From JAFGIT01 sp016929465 [NCBI: Candidatus Coatesbacteria bacterium] (GTDB lineage: Bacteria > B130-G9), in NCBI GenBank assembly GCA_016929465.1, contig JAFGIT010000358.1, forward strand, positions 1 to 5,047: a stretch of 5,047 nucleotides of DNA, read 5' to 3'. The notes under the pieces were generated by a model that saw only the letters and a program-made list of their open reading frames with translations, was not told the DNA's origin and made no database searches. Numbering within the stretch: the stretch's first letter is position 1; the number at the start of each line of letters is the position of its first letter. Made by a program: the position numbers and the translations under genes. Positions 1-5,047 of the stretch are shown here, in pieces.

Positions 1-13
1 GGATTAATGAAAT

Positions 14-18
14 AGGAG
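14..18 (+). promoter_or_regulatory. Ribosome binding site of the DUF362 gene
   Basis: AGGAG lies five bases before the ATG at 24 and fixes that start. The bases before it (1-13) are too short to tell whether an upstream gene ends here; stop triplets occur there in all three frames, so the gene cannot begin further upstream within the window. Confidence 0.8.
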
Positions 19-23
19 ATGGA

Positions 24-1151
24 ATGGCCAAGTCGAAAATATATTTCGCGTCTGCAAGAAACACAAAATGGCTATATAGCGATAGCATGCCCGGAAAATT
101 CGAGCGGATGATCGAGGACTACAAGTTCGAGAAATACATAGAGAAGGACGAGTGGGTCGCAGTCAAGATGCACTGGGGCTCTGAGGGTGCTTTCAGGCCG
201 ATCAGGGCGACTTTCGTCAGGAAGACGGTTGACCGGGTCAGGGCAGCTGGCGGCGATCCGTTCATTGCGGAGACGGTCCGCATACCTGGCCTCAAATATC
301 TGAAGGTCGCGAATTACAATGGCATAAGCCAGGAGACCTGCGGTGCCCCACTCGTCCTCGCGGACGGGCTATATGGCACCGACAATATCCTGGTCAAGTC
401 CGGCCCGATTATTGGCGAGGTAGCGGTTGCGTCCGTAATCCACGATGTGCCGGCGATGGTGGTCCTCTCTCACTTCAAAGGGCACATCCAGGCCTCATTT
501 GGCGGGGCTTTGAAGCACCTTTCGATGGGCGGGGTGAGTGCAAGACATCGCGCGAAAAAGGGGACCGGACGCGGTGGAATGCACTGCCTGACCCCGGACC
601 GCGTGAGTTGGGACATGGACAAGTGCGTCTTCTGTATGGCTTGCCTCGAGGTCTGTCCGAGGAAGGCCATCACGATAGCGAAGAAGAAATTCACGATAGA
701 CGAGAGGCTCTGCTGGGCGTGCGGCAGATGCGCTAGAGTGTGCGAGACTGGTGCGCTTTCGGACCCGATCGATCCCGAGGATTTTCAGAGAAGGCTGATG
801 GAAGGCGCGAAGGGCGTCCTTTCGACTTTTGGGAAGGACAAGATCATCTATGTGAACGTGATGCTTGATATGCAGCCCGAGTGCGATTGTATGCCCGGAG
901 CGGACGTCGCGATAGCACAGGATATCGGCATCCTGATCGGTGATGACCCGGTCGCGATAGACCAGGCCTCGCTCGACCTGTTGAATGCGGCCGACCCGCT
1001 CCCGAACTCGCTCGCGACCGACCTTGGCCTGAAGCCGGGCGGCAAGCTCTTGGCGGACCTCCACAGGCCCGACCCGCAGTTCGGCCTCGACGAGGCCGTG
1101 CGTCTGGGATTGGGCAAGAAGGAGTATGAGCTGATTGATATAGATAAGTGA
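24..1151 (+). CDS. DUF362 domain protein with 2[4Fe-4S] ferredoxin insert
   Basis: A 375-residue, probably cytoplasmic iron-sulfur protein of the DUF362 family. The N-terminal DUF362 half (about residues 5-190) carries the family pattern SHFKGH (149-154) followed by GGALKHLSMGG (160-170). A bacterial ferredoxin domain follows: C201-x2-C204-x2-C207-x3-C211-P, then C230-x2-C233-x2-C236-x3-C240. All eight cysteines are present, enough for two [4Fe-4S] clusters; the last is followed by Glu rather than the usual Pro. The DUF362 C-terminal part has CDC (287-289), DIGIL (300-304) and DPVAIDQASLDL (308-319), a very typical ending for the family. The length is normal and the gene looks intact. The reaction of DUF362 proteins is not established; electron transfer through the clusters is the safe inference. 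There is no signal peptide or membrane segment. It is followed directly by a terminator, so it is the last or only gene of its transcript. Confidence 0.93.
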   Translation: MAKSKIYFASARNTKWLYSDSMPGKFERMIEDYKFEKYIEKDEWVAVKMHWGSEGAFRPIRATFVRKTVDRVRAAGGDPFIAETVRIPGLKYLKVANYNGISQETCGAPLVLADGLYGTDNILVKSGPIIGEVAVASVIHDVPAMVVLSHFKGHIQASFGGALKHLSMGGVSARHRAKKGTGRGGMHCLTPDRVSWDMDKCVFCMACLEVCPRKAITIAKKKFTIDERLCWACGRCARVCETGALSDPIDPEDFQRRLMEGAKGVLSTFGKDKIIYVNVMLDMQPECDCMPGADVAIAQDIGILIGDDPVAIDQASLDLLNAADPLPNSLATDLGLKPGGKLLADLHRPDPQFGLDEAVRLGLGKKEYELIDIDK

Positions 1152-1156
1152 TGCAC

Positions 1157-1187
1157 GGTCAGCCGGCCTGACCGGCTGATTTATTTT
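1157..1187 (+). terminator. Intrinsic terminator after the DUF362 gene
   Basis: A perfect 8-bp GC-rich stem, TCAGCCGG (1159-1166) with CCGGCTGA (1172-1179), encloses a 5-base loop and is followed at once by TTTATTTT (1180-1187). It begins 7 bases after the stop codon. A second, mutually exclusive 6-bp stem, GGTCAG (1157-1162) with CTGACC (1168-1173), overlaps it. The 8-bp stem with the T-run is the terminating form. Confidence 0.85.
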
Positions 1188-1201
1188 ACGACAGCTACGG
1201 C

Positions 1202-1243
1202 GCCGGCGTCTCTGGCAAAATGCGGAGGGATGCCGGCGTCTCT
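1202..1243. repeat. 12-bp direct repeat with 30-bp period
   Basis: GCCGGCGTCTCT occurs exactly at 1202-1213 and again at 1232-1243, separated by 18 unrelated bases. Only two copies are seen and there is no third copy in register, so this is not a CRISPR array. The cause is unknown; chance or a small duplication is possible. Confidence 0.55.
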
Positions 1244-1325
1244 ATTTTCGCGAGAATTCCCCTTATTAGGCAAGCCCATCTCCGTCCTTTCGTACGATTG
1301 CCATGTCGATCTCCGGGCCACATCC

Positions 1326-1354
1326 TTGACTTTCCGGCCCATTTTGGGTAAAAA
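1326..1354 (+). promoter_or_regulatory. Possible sigma70-type promoter upstream of the secreted-protein remnant
   Basis: TTGACT (1326-1331, 5 of 6 matches to the -35 consensus) is followed after a 17-base spacer by TAAAAA (1349-1354, 4 of 6 matches to the -10 consensus). It would give a leader of about 225 bases before the ATG at 1588. The -10 match is mediocre and an A-rich stretch can mimic it, so this is only a candidate. Confidence 0.35.
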
Positions 1355-1459
1355 ATAAGGAGAGCTGACTTGCTTCGGACTTTGGGTGATTTCAGTTCGG
1401 CTTCCTCCCTGCTTTTGAGAGCGCCGCCGCCCGGCTGGACGTTTTCTTAAGGAACTGCA

Positions 1460-1591
1460 ATGGACATGTTCAACTTGAGCCTGACCGGCCCAGCCACCCG
1501 AGAAGGCAGCCCTGCGCCTTACGAATTAGCGCGCAATCTGCCTTCACGACACAGCACAAGAGACCAAATCCAACGGAGGGGATTAAGATGA
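1460..1591 (+). CDS. Doubtful 43-codon ORF overlapping the next start
   Basis: An ORF runs from ATG at 1460, with AAGGA (1449-1453) six bases before it, to TGA at 1589-1591. Its stop overlaps the start of the next gene as ATGA (1588-1591), the arrangement seen in translationally coupled genes. The predicted peptide begins MDMFNLSLTG and ends QIQRRGLR. It is polar, Arg-rich towards the end, lacks a signal peptide or transmembrane stretch, and I recognise no family. Its third codon positions lack the strong G/C preference of the DUF362 gene, which argues against coding. It is recorded because ribosome site, spacing and overlap coincide; it is more likely to be chance than a gene. Confidence 0.18.
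   Translation: MDMFNLSLTGPATREGSPAPYELARNLPSRHSTRDQIQRRGLR
1575..1579 (+). promoter_or_regulatory. Ribosome binding site of the secreted-protein remnant
   Basis: GGAGG lies eight bases before the ATG at 1588. With the signal peptide that follows, it identifies the genuine start of this broken gene. The translation signal has therefore survived even though the gene body is damaged. Confidence 0.75.
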
Positions 1592-2134
1592 GACGCCCAA
1601 ACGACCTGCTCCTATTCGCTGCTGCGATTGCCACGATGGTATTGATACTCGTCGCCGCATCATACGCGGCGACTGATTACTACGTTGATAAAACGAACGG
1701 GAGCGGCTCAAACGGGGGAGCGAGCTGGTCGGACGTATTTGCCAGCATTCAGAAGGGGATCGACGCCTGCAAGGCCGGCTATATATCTGTCCAGATGCGG
1801 AGAAGAAGTAGCTCTCACCTGGGAGAATGGCGCTAAGACAGACAATGCCGGCTTCGTCATCTTCAGGCGCGCCGAGGTGGCAGGCGACTACAATCAAATA
1901 AGTGGGCTCATTCCCGCAAGGGGGACACAGACAACGGGCGCCTCATACACATTCATCGACAGCGATGTCGAGCCAGGCGAAACATACGAGTACTGGCTAG
2001 TTGATATCGACACGCGGGGCGAATGGACGGTTCACGGACCGGTCTCGGTGAAGCTACACATATCACCTGAATCTTTCGGCTCCATGTCGAAATGGGATAC
2101 GCCCGTCCATTCGGACGGGGATGTGCCGAGATAG
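1588..2134 (+). pseudogene. Secreted beta-helix protein with FN3-like C-terminus, internally deleted and frameshifted
   Basis: The first frame (1588-1836, 82 codons) begins with a Sec signal peptide: Arg2-Arg3, a hydrophobic core at about residues 7-24, and likely cleavage after Ala27 or Ala28. DYYVDKTNGSGSNGGASW (30-47) and FASIQKGIDACKAG (51-64) follow. This is the usual opening of secreted right-handed beta-helix (pectate-lyase-like) proteins. After Gly64 the family resemblance stops, and the frame ends at TAA 1834-1836. From about 1796 the next frame reads EEVALTWENGAKTDNAGF, then a Gly-Ala-Ser-Tyr stretch, PGETYEYWLVDID and HGPVSV. This is a fibronectin-III-like C-terminal domain common in such secreted proteins, ending at TAG 2132-2134. 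The hundreds of residues of beta-helix expected between the two parts are absent and the frames differ by one base, so an internal deletion with frameshift at about 1780-1796 is the best reading. No slippery heptamer is evident. Intact relatives are probably cell-surface or exported proteins; their substrate cannot be told. The first 82 codons could still be translated. Confidence 0.75.
2102..2119. other. Strong stem-loop at the end of the broken gene
   Basis: CCCGTCC (2102-2108) and GGACGGG (2113-2119) form a perfect 7-bp GC-rich stem with a 4-base loop (ATTC). It lies within the last codons of the FN3-like frame. Neither strand has a T-run after it, so it is not a classical intrinsic terminator. 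It may stabilise the 3' end of the transcript, or be a remnant terminator if the ancestral gene ended earlier. Confidence 0.45.
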
Positions 2135-2173
2135 GAGAGCTTCGGAACCCGAGACTGCGAAAGTGGCGCTCTC
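2135..2173. terminator. Weak inverted repeat between convergent genes
   Basis: GAGAGC (2135-2140) pairs with GCTCTC (2168-2173), and a short TCGG/CCGA hairpin (2142-2152) lies inside. It occupies most of the 55-base spacer where the plus-strand remnant and the minus-strand SAM gene converge, the place where a bidirectional terminator would be expected. There is no T-run on either strand, so the evidence is weak. Confidence 0.2.
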
Positions 2174-2189
2174 AGGCCGCGACCAGGTC

Positions 2190-2993
2190 TCAGGAGAACT
2201 TGATCGTTAGCTTCGCGCCCTTCTCGAAGCCCAGTATCTCGCTCGCGCTCCTCTGCCTTGCTGCGATCTCAAGCTGCGAAGTGCTTCCGAAGAGCGCCGC
2301 TGGTGCGTCCTTGTCACACTCTGCGTAAATTCGCTTCAGGTCATTGATGAGCAGCCCCTCAGCTGCCAGCTCGAAAGCGTGGTTCTCGGATTCATCCAGC
2401 ATCTGCTCGAACTGGGCACGTGTCACGTTCGTGATGAGGTTGCCGAATGAGTCGACATGAATGATCTCAGCCTGCAGCTTGCCCTCCTCAACGAGTTCCG
2501 GAACCGGCAGCTGCAGATCGACATAGTCATCAATCTTCTCTCCGAAGTTCTCGATTTCGACGCCCTTCGCGAGCCAGGCCGCGACTGGGGCGAAGATGTC
2601 ACGCCCGTGGAAGGTCGATGAAAGCGGCCTCAAGTAGTAGTGCTCTGCATCGATCTCATAGACGGCGATGTCCTCTGGGTCCTGGAATAGACCTGATAGC
2701 ACTCCGTTGTCCGGTGCTATGAAGTGATGGCTATTTATCGAGGCGACGATCGCGCGGCGGTTGCTACCGACGGTCGGGTCGACGACCACGACATGGATAG
2801 TCCAGTTCGGGAAGTAGTGGTATGTATTCGCGATGATGAAGCAGGCTTCCATGATGTCATGCCGCCTGATCTCGTTGGTTATGTCGATGATGTTCAGTTC
2901 TGGATTCGTCTTGAGCATAACTGCCTTCATAGCAGCCACGTAGTTGTCACGTGTGCCGAAATCTGTCGTGAGCGTGACGATAGGCCTCGCCAT
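2190..2993 (-). CDS. S-adenosyl-L-methionine hydroxide adenosyltransferase (DUF62 family)
   Basis: A 267-residue enzyme of the SAM hydroxide adenosyltransferase / chlorinase / fluorinase family. Characterised hydroxide adenosyltransferases use water to split S-adenosyl-L-methionine into adenosine and L-methionine. Family motifs appear in order: TLTTDFGTRDNYV (7-19), DITNEI (37-42), VVVDPTVGS (69-77), APDNGVLS (93-100), STFHGRDIFAP (126-136), DSFGNLITN (181-189) and LEIA near the C-terminus. Asp72, Arg79 (seven residues later) and His129 match the Asp-Arg-His triad that marks the hydroxide-using branch and is not conserved in the halogenases, so halogenation is unlikely. The length is typical, and there is no signal peptide, so it should be cytosolic. 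ATG at 2993 is supported by a ribosome site nine bases away. The physiological role in bacteria is unsettled; SAM turnover is plausible. It lies 197 bases downstream of the sulfatase-like gene in the same direction but has its own candidate promoter. Confidence 0.94.
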   Translation of the reverse strand: MARPIVTLTTDFGTRDNYVAAMKAVMLKTNPELNIIDITNEIRRHDIMEACFIIANTYHYFPNWTIHVVVVDPTVGSNRRAIVASINSHHFIAPDNGVLSGLFQDPEDIAVYEIDAEHYYLRPLSSTFHGRDIFAPVAAWLAKGVEIENFGEKIDDYVDLQLPVPELVEEGKLQAEIIHVDSFGNLITNVTRAQFEQMLDESENHAFELAAEGLLINDLKRIYAECDKDAPAALFGSTSQLEIAARQRSASEILGFEKGAKLTIKFS

Positions 2994-3002
2994 AATAAAG
3001 GT

Positions 3003-3007
3003 CTCCT
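3003..3007 (-). promoter_or_regulatory. Ribosome binding site of the SAM adenosyltransferase gene
   Basis: On the minus strand AGGAG lies nine bases before the ATG at 2993. It sits between and overlaps two copies of a 7-base direct repeat (AAGGTCT on the plus strand at 2998-3004 and 3008-3014), ten bases apart. The repeat is too short to call an operator. Confidence 0.7.
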
Positions 3008-3091
3008 AAGGTCTTATTTCGCGGAGCCGTCCTAAAGACGCCCCATCTCCAACTGAACTGGTCCTTTTCTGACACCATAACGATGCTGATC

Positions 3092-3119
3092 AATATACAG
3101 AATGCGATGTGTATGTAAA
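3092..3119 (-). promoter_or_regulatory. Candidate sigma70-type promoter of the SAM adenosyltransferase gene
   Basis: Read on the minus strand, TTTACA (3119-3114, 5 of 6 matches) is followed after a 16-base spacer by TATATT (3097-3092, 5 of 6 matches). Transcription would start near 3085, giving a leader of about 90 bases to the ATG at 2993. It lies in the 208-base stretch (2994-3201) between this gene and the sulfatase-like gene. That stretch has no intrinsic terminator for the upstream gene, so read-through is also possible. I see no riboswitch in the leader. Confidence 0.5.
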
Positions 3120-3201
3120 GAGGTGTTTTCGGCAAGGAGCGATGCGAAGGTGCTTCAGGGAGGCTCTATTACTTCACTCGTCGAGACCAAAGGCGCCAGC
3201 G

Positions 3202-5047
3202 CTACCTCATGTAGCCGAGCGCCCGTAAAGCCTCCCGGCGTCTCTCGTCGATCTCGATGCTCCCGACACTTCTCGCGATACATTCTTCGCCCTCTCCGGG
3301 AATATAGAAGACCAATGCACCCGTCTCCTCTCCCCTGCCGTCGAGCGCATCGAGTAGTGCATCGATGTCGAGCTCAATGTCCTTCGCGGATGCTTGAAAT
3401 GGATTCGTCGCGGGATGCTCTCCGCCGGGGAATACGGAGATTCGCTCGAGACAGCTGCTATTGTCATCGATCTCTATCTCAATCTGCAGCGTCGCATCCC
3501 ATGGCTCAACCTGGAAGTTGAAAAAACTCTCGTAGCTCTTGATCGTCTTCGAAAAAGCGATCTCGTGTTTGTCATGATCGAGCTTTTCATCCAGGCAGGC
3601 GAGGCTGTAGAGGTTCTTGAGCCTGCCATCGGTCTCAATTCGGCCAGAGAATTTTGCCTGCGGCCTTTCCGTCGAAAATAAGATCCGCCAGCCTGGGGAT
3701 TTTAGAGCAAACATCTCCTCGAAGGCTTGTCTTCTCAACGACCGGGCGAGGTCAGGCTCCGGCCCAATTAGGCTCTCAGTCTCGTTCGGATCGTTGCGGA
3801 GGTCATAGAGTAGCTCATTACTGCGGAAGCTCAGGCCCTTGTAGTTGTAGCAATTGGGTGAGATGTATTTCAGGATCTCGGACCGTAAGCACAACCTCTT
3901 CATACCGTGCGCTGCCGTCTCCGAGATGTAAAAATCGTCGAAGGATGGTCCGGTATCGGGCTGAATGAGAAGCGATCTTCCCTGCCCTCCCAAATCTGCT
4001 TGTATCTCGAGCTCGGAAAGGACAGTCGGCATAATATCTATCAGCCCGACCTGCCTCGCGATCCTGACTCCTGCATCCCTGAAGTGGGGTAACTTGACGA
4101 TTAGGGGAACGTGAATCTGTTCCTCGAATAGCCTGAAGCCGTGCGAGAGCGAGCCGTGGTCCCAGAACTCCTCGCCGTGGTCGGAAGTCACAATGACCAT
4201 GGTGTTGCTCCAGATGCCGATCGCCTTGAGCTTCTCGAAGAGGAACGAGAGCTGCTCGTCCACGAATCTTATCTCACCATCATAGAGTGATATGGCGGCC
4301 TCGATGTCGAAGTCCGTAGGGCGTCTTCCCTGTCCGATGAAGTTCTTCACGGGGCACCTGTGCTCCTTTCCAACCTTGACAGCCCCTTCAGAGGGGGCGA
4401 ACACGGTGTCATAAGGCGCAGGCGGGCTGTATGGATCGTGGGGATCGAAAAAGTGTAGGAACATGAAGAAGCGTTTGCCATTGGCGTCATCCAGCATATC
4501 GACCGCCTTCTCGACGACCTTCTCGGCTCGTAGCGGATACTGGAAGTAGTATCGGTCGAAGCCCTGCGCGAGGCCGAAGTCCGGGAAGAGGTATTCGAAG
4601 CTCGCGACACCCATCGTCAAGAATGACTCCTTTCGGAGGACCTCGGCGAGTGTCAGCGCCGCGTCGGAGAGGGTCTGGTGAAAGTTCTGCACGCCATGCT
4701 GCGATGGCGTGAGGCCGGTGAATAGCGATGCGTGCGCCGGCAGAGTCCACGGGGCTGGGGTGATTGCCTGTTCGAACAGGATCGAATCCTGGGCGAGGGC
4801 ATCCAGGTGTGGCGTGGTCTCCTTTTCGTATCCGTAGCAGGAGACGTGGTCGGCTCGGACTGTGTCGATGCTGATCAAAATCAGATTTACCCCATTCGAC
4901 CATTGATCGTCCATTGCGATGTAGGGATTGCTCCAGACGGCGAAGTCGTATCGCTCGTCAGGTTTTCTTTTGAATGGAGGCTTGACTCGATAGGTTCCTC
5001 GGGTGAGGAACTCGATGACAACGTCCCTATTCTCCCAATTCGAGAGA
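3202..5047 (-). CDS. Sulfatase-like alkaline-phosphatase-superfamily enzyme, 5' end beyond the window
   Basis: The frame is open from TGA at 3202-3204 to the window edge: 570 codons from the ATG at 4914 plus 44 before it. The upstream part (RDVVIEFLTRG ... FAVWSNPYI, 4918-5026) reads as real protein. It resembles the end of a beta-sandwich domain that often precedes such enzymes, and 4914 has no ribosome site, so the start lies beyond 5047. Counting from that ATG, the sulfatase-type domain (PF00884 type) has LILISIDTVRADHVSCYGY (11-29, likely metal ligand Asp17), APWTLPAHASLFTGL (54-68), HFFDPHDPYSPP (154-165), LYDGEIRFVD (210-219) and TSDHGEEFWDHG (243-254, likely ligands Asp245 and His246). 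The active-site motif is T57-L-P-A-H61, not the C/S-x-P-x-R that is matured to formylglycine. Sulfate-ester hydrolysis is therefore uncertain; a Thr nucleophile acting on phosphate esters is an alternative. The C-terminal region (about 420-555) is beta-rich, and the protein ends ALRALGYMR, a usual ending for this group. Location and substrate are unknown. Confidence 0.9.
   Translation of the reverse strand, partial: LSNWENRDVVIEFLTRGTYRVKPPFKRKPDERYDFAVWSNPYIAMDDQWSNGVNLILISIDTVRADHVSCYGYEKETTPHLDALAQDSILFEQAITPAPWTLPAHASLFTGLTPSQHGVQNFHQTLSDAALTLAEVLRKESFLTMGVASFEYLFPDFGLAQGFDRYYFQYPLRAEKVVEKAVDMLDDANGKRFFMFLHFFDPHDPYSPPAPYDTVFAPSEGAVKVGKEHRCPVKNFIGQGRRPTDFDIEAAISLYDGEIRFVDEQLSFLFEKLKAIGIWSNTMVIVTSDHGEEFWDHGSLSHGFRLFEEQIHVPLIVKLPHFRDAGVRIARQVGLIDIMPTVLSELEIQADLGGQGRSLLIQPDTGPSFDDFYISETAAHGMKRLCLRSEILKYISPNCYNYKGLSFRSNELLYDLRNDPNETESLIGPEPDLARSLRRQAFEEMFALKSPGWRILFSTERPQAKFSGRIETDGRLKNLYSLACLDEKLDHDKHEIAFSKTIKSYESFFNFQVEPWDATLQIEIEIDDNSSCLERISVFPGGEHPATNPFQASAKDIELDIDALLDALDGRGEETGALVFYIPGEGEECIARSVGSIEIDERRREALRALGYMR

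Larger units (their letters stand above)
1188..1587. other. 400-base intergenic region without a convincing gene
   Basis: No reading frame here resembles a known protein, and I recognise no structured RNA. It holds a 12-bp direct repeat (1202-1243), a possible promoter (1326-1354) and two short ORFs. The first would run from TTG at 1370 to TAA at 1450 (26 codons) behind AAGGAG at 1357-1362. The second, 1460-1591, is listed separately. I looked for the conserved c-di-GMP riboswitch core that often precedes secreted-protein genes and did not see it. The length is consistent with a long leader for the gene at 1588 or with decayed sequence. Confidence 0.5.

Noticed and set aside
495-1064. A 189-codon minus-strand ORF opposite the DUF362 gene
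   Set aside because: It is a shadow of the conserved plus-strand gene, which has all its family motifs. The antisense product resembles nothing and has no supported start.
1202-1243. A remnant CRISPR array
   Set aside because: There are only two 12-base copies with an 18-base gap, no further copies and no cas gene.
1780-1836. Programmed ribosomal frameshifting joining the two halves of the secreted protein
   Set aside because: No slippery heptamer is evident, and frameshifting would not restore the missing central domain.
1685-2134. A separate 149-codon gene starting at ATG 1685
   Set aside because: Its first 36 or so codons are the out-of-frame reading of the conserved beta-helix N-terminus. 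Only the part from about 1793 is protein-like, so it is the 3' half of the broken gene.
2190-2993. A SAM-dependent fluorinase or chlorinase, which would suggest organohalogen biosynthesis
   Set aside because: Asp72, Arg79 and His129 form the triad typical of the hydroxide-using branch, and no halometabolite genes lie nearby.
2947-3135. A 62-codon minus-strand ORF with a hydrophobic N-terminus before the SAM adenosyltransferase gene
   Set aside because: It starts at TTG without a ribosome site, overlaps the SAM gene in another frame, and would run through the candidate promoter at 3092-3119.
3184-3204. A terminator after the sulfatase-like gene formed by the GCGC/GGCGCC repeats next to its stop
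   Set aside because: The best pairing leaves a loop of only two bases, and the minus strand has no T-run after it.
4487-4903. A 138-codon minus-strand ORF within the sulfatase-like gene
   Set aside because: It is a shadow in another frame of the conserved catalytic domain, which covers the same bases.

Overview
This window reads as ordinary chromosome from a free-living bacterium of moderately high GC (about 55% by eye). No taxonomic marker gene is present. The genes and a secreted beta-helix remnant recall sediment or candidate-phylum bacteria, but that is an inference and I do not assign a taxon. There is no CRISPR array, tRNA, rRNA, transposase or integrase, and no convincing new multi-gene system.

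Layout: (1) 24-1151 (+), a DUF362-family protein with an inserted two-cluster ferredoxin domain, ended by a good intrinsic terminator at 1157-1187. (2) 1188-1587, about 400 bases without a convincing gene, holding a 12-bp direct repeat, a possible sigma70-type promoter and a doubtful 43-codon ORF. (3) 1588-2134 (+), a broken gene. A signal peptide and the N-terminal cap of a secreted beta-helix protein are in one frame, and a C-terminal fibronectin-III-like domain is in another. The middle of the protein is missing. (4) 2190-2993 (-), an S-adenosyl-L-methionine hydroxide adenosyltransferase (DUF62 family) with its Asp-Arg-His triad intact and a good candidate promoter. (5) 3202 to the window edge (-), a sulfatase-like alkaline-phosphatase-superfamily enzyme. 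Its frame stays open from the first ATG (4914) to base 5047, so the gene is cut by the window and begins with part of a beta-rich domain. Its active-site motif has Thr and His where classical sulfatases have Cys/Ser and Arg.

The genes do not form one pathway. The DUF362 gene and the broken gene are in tandem on the plus strand but are separated by a terminator and 400 bases. The SAM gene and the sulfatase-like gene are in tandem on the minus strand, 197 bases apart, and the SAM gene seems to have its own promoter. The two pairs converge at about 2135-2189. The most useful points for a second look are the internally deleted, frameshifted secreted protein, the non-canonical sulfatase active site and the 5' extension of the sulfatase-like gene beyond its first ATG.
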